This document shows, piece after piece, positions 60,475-64,000 of a DNA stretch of 64,000 nucleotides. Origin of the DNA: Porphyromonas uenonis 60-3 (GTDB taxonomy: Bacteria > Bacteroidota > Bacteroidia > Bacteroidales > Porphyromonadaceae); contig NZ_ACLR01000182.1 of the NCBI RefSeq assembly GCF_000174775.1, positions 1-64,000 of the forward strand. The letters are read 5' to 3'. The number at the start of each line of letters is the position of its first letter. Within the stretch, counting starts at the first letter, position 1. The translations under genes and the position numbers were made by a program. The notes beneath the pieces were generated by a model that worked only from the letters and a program-made list of their open reading frames with translations, ran no database searches and was not told where the DNA came from.

Positions 60475-63204
60475 ATGATGACAATGCAACGATATCACAA
60501 TATACTCTTCGCACTTATAGCGCTCCTCGCGGTAACTACAGCGAGCGCACAAGTTGCTACCACTCCAGCCGACACGATCTATGCCCCCACGATCGACTAC
60601 GCTCGCCCCGTCACCAAGACCATTGCGGGCGTGACCATCACTGGTGCACAAGGGTACGACCAGGAGGTCTTGCTAGGCTATACAGGTCTCAAGGTGGGGG
60701 ATAAGATAGAGATACCAGGTGTGGCAACGACTGCCGTGGTACAGCAGTTCACTCGTAACGGAGCTTTTGCCAATGCGCGTGTGCTGGTGACTAAGTATGT
60801 GGGCGATAAAGTGTGGTTAGAGGTGCAACTGGAGCAGCATCCTCGGATTGCCTCGGTCACTTATCACAATATCAAGAAGTCGGAGCAGGAAGACCTAGAG
60901 GCTAAGACGGGTCTACGTGAGAGCATGCAGCTTTCGCCCAATGTCCTCGACCGTACGGAGCAACTGATACAGAAGTATTACAATGAGAAGGGCTATAGCG
61001 AGATGGAGGTTACCTTTGATCAGCAACCTGATCTATCTCGTGAAGGGTATGTCAAGCTCGGCATCACGGTCGATAAGAAGTACAAAACGAAGATCGCTAA
61101 CATCTACTTCTCGGGAAATAAGGCGCTCTCCGACACGGATCTGCGCAAGGCTATGAAGAAGACGAACGAAGTCTTTCGCCTTAATCGTGGCAACCTCTGG
61201 AACTCGCTCCTAGAGCTCTTCCAAAGCAAGAAGTTTATCCAAGACACTTATCAGGAGGACTTGCGCAATATCCTAAACGCTTATCACAAGGCGGGCTATC
61301 GTGATGCGGAGATCCTCTCAGACTCCATCGCTCGCAATCCGAAGAACGACAAGCAGATCGACATCTTCATCAACATCTCCGAGGGGCACCGCTACTACAT
61401 CAAGGATATCAACTTCGTCGGCAATACGAAGTTCCCCACACCCCTCCTCGAGGCGATGCTGGGTATGCAGCACGGAGACGTCTATGATCAGGATCGCCTT
61501 ACGAAGCGTCTCTACGTCGAGGACGATGCTGTCGCCAACCTCTACTACAACAACGGATATATCTTCTCGGGCATAGATCCCGTGGAGACCTACGTCGAGG
61601 GAGACTCCGTATCGCTTGACCTGCGCATCGTTGAGGGGCCGCAGGCTACTATCGACAAGGTGATCATACGTGGTAACCACGACATCTACGAGGAGGTGAT
61701 TCGTCGTGAGCTCTTTACGAAGCCCGGCAAGCTCTTTAGCAAGGAGGATATGATGAACTCCTGGATGACGCTCAATCAGCTCGGGCACTTTGATCCAGAG
61801 AAGAGCTTCCCCACGCCAATCCCTAACCCGCAAGAGGGTACCGTAGATATAGAGTACTCGCTGCAACGCAGAAACAATGACAAGTTTGAGCTCTCCTTCG
61901 GTTGGTCTCAAGCCGGTATTATCGGACGTGCGGGTATCAACTTCACTAACTTCTCGATCTATAACCTCTTCCACCCGAAGGCGTACCGTGGTCTCATCCC
62001 GCAGGGCGATGGACAGACCCTCTCCTTCAATGCGATGAGTAATGGTCGCTACTACCACTCCTTCAGCTTACAATTCTCCGATCCTTGGTTTGGTGGCAAG
62101 CGCCCGAACTTCTTCACGGCATCGCTCTTCTACTCCATGCAGACCGCTATCGATACCCGCTACTATAACAACCGTACGCAGGGTATGGGCTACTACCCAG
62201 GCTACTATGGCGGATACGGAGGCTATGGTGGTTACGGCGGTTACGGTGGATACGGCTATGGCGGTTACGGAGGCTATGGCTACGATGGTGGGTACAGGCA
62301 GTCGCTGATGGAAAACTCCTACAACCCCAACCAGTCCATGCATATCTTCGGAGCAACGGTCGGCTTCGGTAAGCGACTCAACTGGCCAGACAACTGGTTT
62401 AATGTCAATGCTACGCTCAACTATACCCACTACTACCTCCGTGATTGGGTCTACGAAACCTTCCAAGGCTTTCACAATGGGCATGCTAACGATATAAGCC
62501 TCACACTAGCGCTCTCGCGTAACTCGATCGATAACCCGATTTATACCCGTCGTGGCTCTTCCTTTACCCTGTCCGTCAGTGCTACGCCTCCATACTCGCT
62601 CTGGGACGGCATCGACTACTCCAATATCAATCTCAAGTCGGAGGATCGCTACCGCTTCGTCGAGTATCACAAGTGGAAGTTCTCGGGCAAGGTCTTCACC
62701 CCGCTCATGAACCCTGCTACCGTAAAGTATACGCCCGTCCTCATGACCCGTCTGGATGCGGGCTTCATCGGTCACTACACACCGTTCAAGCGCTCGCCCT
62801 TCGGCACCTACTACATGGGTGGCGACAACATGAGTGGCTACGTAGGCAACTTCCTCAACGAGACCATCCCGCTACGTGGATATAGCAACGGATCGATCGC
62901 TGGTGGCAACTATGACTACGCTTATGCCTATATGCGTATGATGGCTGAGCTACGTATGCCGATCCTCTTCGAGGGGCAGTACAACGTCTGGGCAGTCGCC
63001 TTCCTCGAGGCTGGTAATGCGTGGCGAGATCTCAGCAACTTCAACGCCTTCAACCTCAAGCGCTCAGCTGGTGTCGGCTTCCGTATCACGTTACCTTTCC
63101 TCGGTATGCTCGGACTTGACTGGGGCTATGGCTTTGACAAGCCCGACGGCTCCTCACAGCGTGGCGGTAGCAACATCCACATCGTCATGGGTCAGGAGTT
63201 CTAA
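60475..63204 (+). CDS. bamA: Outer-membrane protein assembly factor BamA
   Basis: Central component of the BAM complex that inserts beta-barrels into the outer membrane. The 909 residues have a signal peptide (IALLAVTTASA), a series of POTRA domains (about 45-440; KIANIYFSGNKALSDTDLRK, GPQATIDKVIIRGNHDIYEE) and a C-terminal 16-strand barrel (about 460-909) ending IHIVMGQEF with a terminal Phe. A Gly/Tyr run of about 30 residues (repeating GGY) lies near 577-605, where an extracellular loop is expected. Larger than E. coli BamA (810), as usual in Bacteroidetes. Two skp-like genes follow. Confidence 0.96.
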   Translation: MMTMQRYHNILFALIALLAVTTASAQVATTPADTIYAPTIDYARPVTKTIAGVTITGAQGYDQEVLLGYTGLKVGDKIEIPGVATTAVVQQFTRNGAFANARVLVTKYVGDKVWLEVQLEQHPRIASVTYHNIKKSEQEDLEAKTGLRESMQLSPNVLDRTEQLIQKYYNEKGYSEMEVTFDQQPDLSREGYVKLGITVDKKYKTKIANIYFSGNKALSDTDLRKAMKKTNEVFRLNRGNLWNSLLELFQSKKFIQDTYQEDLRNILNAYHKAGYRDAEILSDSIARNPKNDKQIDIFINISEGHRYYIKDINFVGNTKFPTPLLEAMLGMQHGDVYDQDRLTKRLYVEDDAVANLYYNNGYIFSGIDPVETYVEGDSVSLDLRIVEGPQATIDKVIIRGNHDIYEEVIRRELFTKPGKLFSKEDMMNSWMTLNQLGHFDPEKSFPTPIPNPQEGTVDIEYSLQRRNNDKFELSFGWSQAGIIGRAGINFTNFSIYNLFHPKAYRGLIPQGDGQTLSFNAMSNGRYYHSFSLQFSDPWFGGKRPNFFTASLFYSMQTAIDTRYYNNRTQGMGYYPGYYGGYGGYGGYGGYGGYGYGGYGGYGYDGGYRQSLMENSYNPNQSMHIFGATVGFGKRLNWPDNWFNVNATLNYTHYYLRDWVYETFQGFHNGHANDISLTLALSRNSIDNPIYTRRGSSFTLSVSATPPYSLWDGIDYSNINLKSEDRYRFVEYHKWKFSGKVFTPLMNPATVKYTPVLMTRLDAGFIGHYTPFKRSPFGTYYMGGDNMSGYVGNFLNETIPLRGYSNGSIAGGNYDYAYAYMRMMAELRMPILFEGQYNVWAVAFLEAGNAWRDLSNFNAFNLKRSAGVGFRITLPFLGMLGLDWGYGFDKPDGSSQRGGSNIHIVMGQEF

Positions 63205-63301
63205 CCCTCTGAGTACGTGAGTAGACAGCTTGACCTCCTTAAACAAAGAGCTCCCCAAGCCATCTATACACACTAGTACGGACCTTCTAAACATCAATAT
63301 T

Positions 63302-63820
63302 ATGAGAAAGCATCTATATCTCCTCACACTCCTCCTAGCCCTTACGCTGGGAGCATCAGCACAGAAGTTTGCTCTTGTGGATATGCAGTATATCCTCAAG
63401 AACATCCCCAACTATGAGATGATGAATGAGCAGCTTGAGACCGTCTCTAAGCGTTGGCAGCAGGAAGTCAAGACGCTCCAAGACAAGGCTGAGACGCTCT
63501 ACAAGAAGTATCAGAGCGACCTCGTCTTCCTCACCGCTGAGCAAAAGCGTCAGCGCGAAGAGGAGATCGTTAAGACCGAGCAGCAGGCCACCGAGCTACA
63601 GGGTAAATACTTCGGGCCCGAGGGTGAGCTCTTCAATCGTCGCTCTAAGATGGTCAAGCCTCTGCAAGACGAGATATGGCAAGCGATCAAGGAGATCGCT
63701 TCGCAGGGCGGATTCCAGCTAGTCCTCGACCGCTCGACCGCAGGCATCGTCTTTGCCAATCCATCTATTGACATCAGCGACCAAGTCCTAGAGAAGCTAG
63801 GCTATGGGCGCAAGCGCTAA
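63302..63820 (+). CDS. skp: OmpH/Skp family periplasmic chaperone, first copy
   Basis: Trimeric chaperone that carries unfolded outer-membrane proteins to BamA. I start at 63302 (MRKHLYLLTLLLALTLGASA, cleavable signal), not at an in-frame ATG at 63230. The 172 residues begin the mature part with QKFALVDMQYILKNIP, then a long coiled helix of K, E, Q (LETVSKRWQQEVKTLQDKAE), and end RSTAGIVFANPSIDISDQVL. Length and pattern match the OmpH family. It lies directly downstream of bamA; a paralogue follows. Confidence 0.93.
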   Translation: MRKHLYLLTLLLALTLGASAQKFALVDMQYILKNIPNYEMMNEQLETVSKRWQQEVKTLQDKAETLYKKYQSDLVFLTAEQKRQREEEIVKTEQQATELQGKYFGPEGELFNRRSKMVKPLQDEIWQAIKEIASQGGFQLVLDRSTAGIVFANPSIDISDQVLEKLGYGRKR

Positions 63821-63860
63821 TCCTATACATACGCATTATCAATAACTTAAATACAGAACA

Positions 63861-64000
63861 ATGAAGACAAAGAATCTGTTTCTATCCCTACTCCTCCTCT
63901 TGCTACCTGTCGTAGCTACGGCTCAGCAGAAGATAGCTGTCGTCAACTCACAGGAGCTCATCGCAGCTATGCCTGATATGAAGGCTGCTCAGGATCGTCT
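63861..64000 (+). CDS. OmpH/Skp family chaperone, second copy, cut by the window end
   Basis: Only the first 46 codons are present: a signal peptide (MKTKNLFLSLLLLLLPVVAT) followed by AQQKIAVVNSQELIAAMPDM, which matches the mature start of OmpH proteins and the preceding gene. It starts 40 bp after the first skp stop. Tandem OmpH genes after bamA are usual in Bacteroidales. Confidence 0.85.
   Translation, partial: MKTKNLFLSLLLLLLPVVATAQQKIAVVNSQELIAAMPDMKAAQDR

Noticed and set aside
61318-62058. A 246-codon open frame on the minus strand opposite bamA
   Set aside because: Shadow of bamA; no signal, domain or promoter.

Overview
The window comes from the chromosome of a Bacteroidales bacterium, most likely Porphyromonas of the asaccharolytica/uenonis type. 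This rests on several signs: promoters of the form TAnnTTTG with no Shine-Dalgarno pattern, two secreted proteins with type IX secretion (T9SS) C-terminal tails, a tandem pair of OmpA-like proteins resembling the Pgm6/Pgm7 pair of P. gingivalis, and many Bacteroidales-specific families (DUF4954, DUF3316, DUF6089, HU-CCDC81/SPOR, DUF1573). The species is an inference. I see no prophage, integrated conjugative element, CRISPR array or intact insertion sequence.

Layout. 1-6.9 kb (minus strand): a heavy-metal P-type ATPase and a TolC-like efflux protein, together carrying four reading-frame breaks; two conserved envelope proteins upstream; and a small stress-type membrane module (YtxH, holin-like, basic hypothetical). 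7.5-16 kb: nucleoside phosphorylase, EF-P, a 4-alpha-glucanotransferase, a DUF4954 protein, then a repeat-rich gap followed by a T9SS cargo protein and a Big2-domain lipoprotein. 17-25 kb (plus strand): housekeeping genes ychF, guaA and panB, a glycosyltransferase, a U32 peptidase-like protein, a thioesterase and a cardiolipin-synthase-like protein with degenerate active-site motifs. 25-36.9 kb (minus strand): an HU/SPOR fusion, Rho with a long disordered region, a BspA-like T9SS surface protein, tRNA-Arg, an S41 peptidase, a DUF3316 protein and ParC. 37-48.8 kb (minus strand): a lipoprotein, HtrA, a PpiD-like chaperone, a CNNM/CBS protein, LptC, a TPR protein, an outer-membrane barrel and CoaX. 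49-64 kb (plus strand): two OmpA proteins, two DUF1573 proteins, MeaB, an acidic small protein, TrmB, Mrp, a lipoprotein, a DUF6089 protein, UppS, BamA and two Skp/OmpH chaperones, the last one cut by the window edge.

Function. The dominant theme is the cell envelope: outer-membrane protein assembly (BamA, Skp x2, PpiD, HtrA), LPS export (LptC), lipid carrier synthesis (UppS), OmpA anchoring and secreted T9SS cargo. The accessory content is mostly in the gaps. These hold several families of short dispersed repeats: 22-bp palindromic units; a four-copy element with three 21-bp units whose reading frame is kept; TTAGAGR-type heptamer runs; GTAGGGACGC-type elements; and one 171-bp element with terminal inverted repeats. 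I found no clear new multi-gene system. The most unusual items are the frame-preserving 21-bp element, the cardiolipin-synthase homologue lacking consensus HKD residues, and a two-member lipoprotein family.
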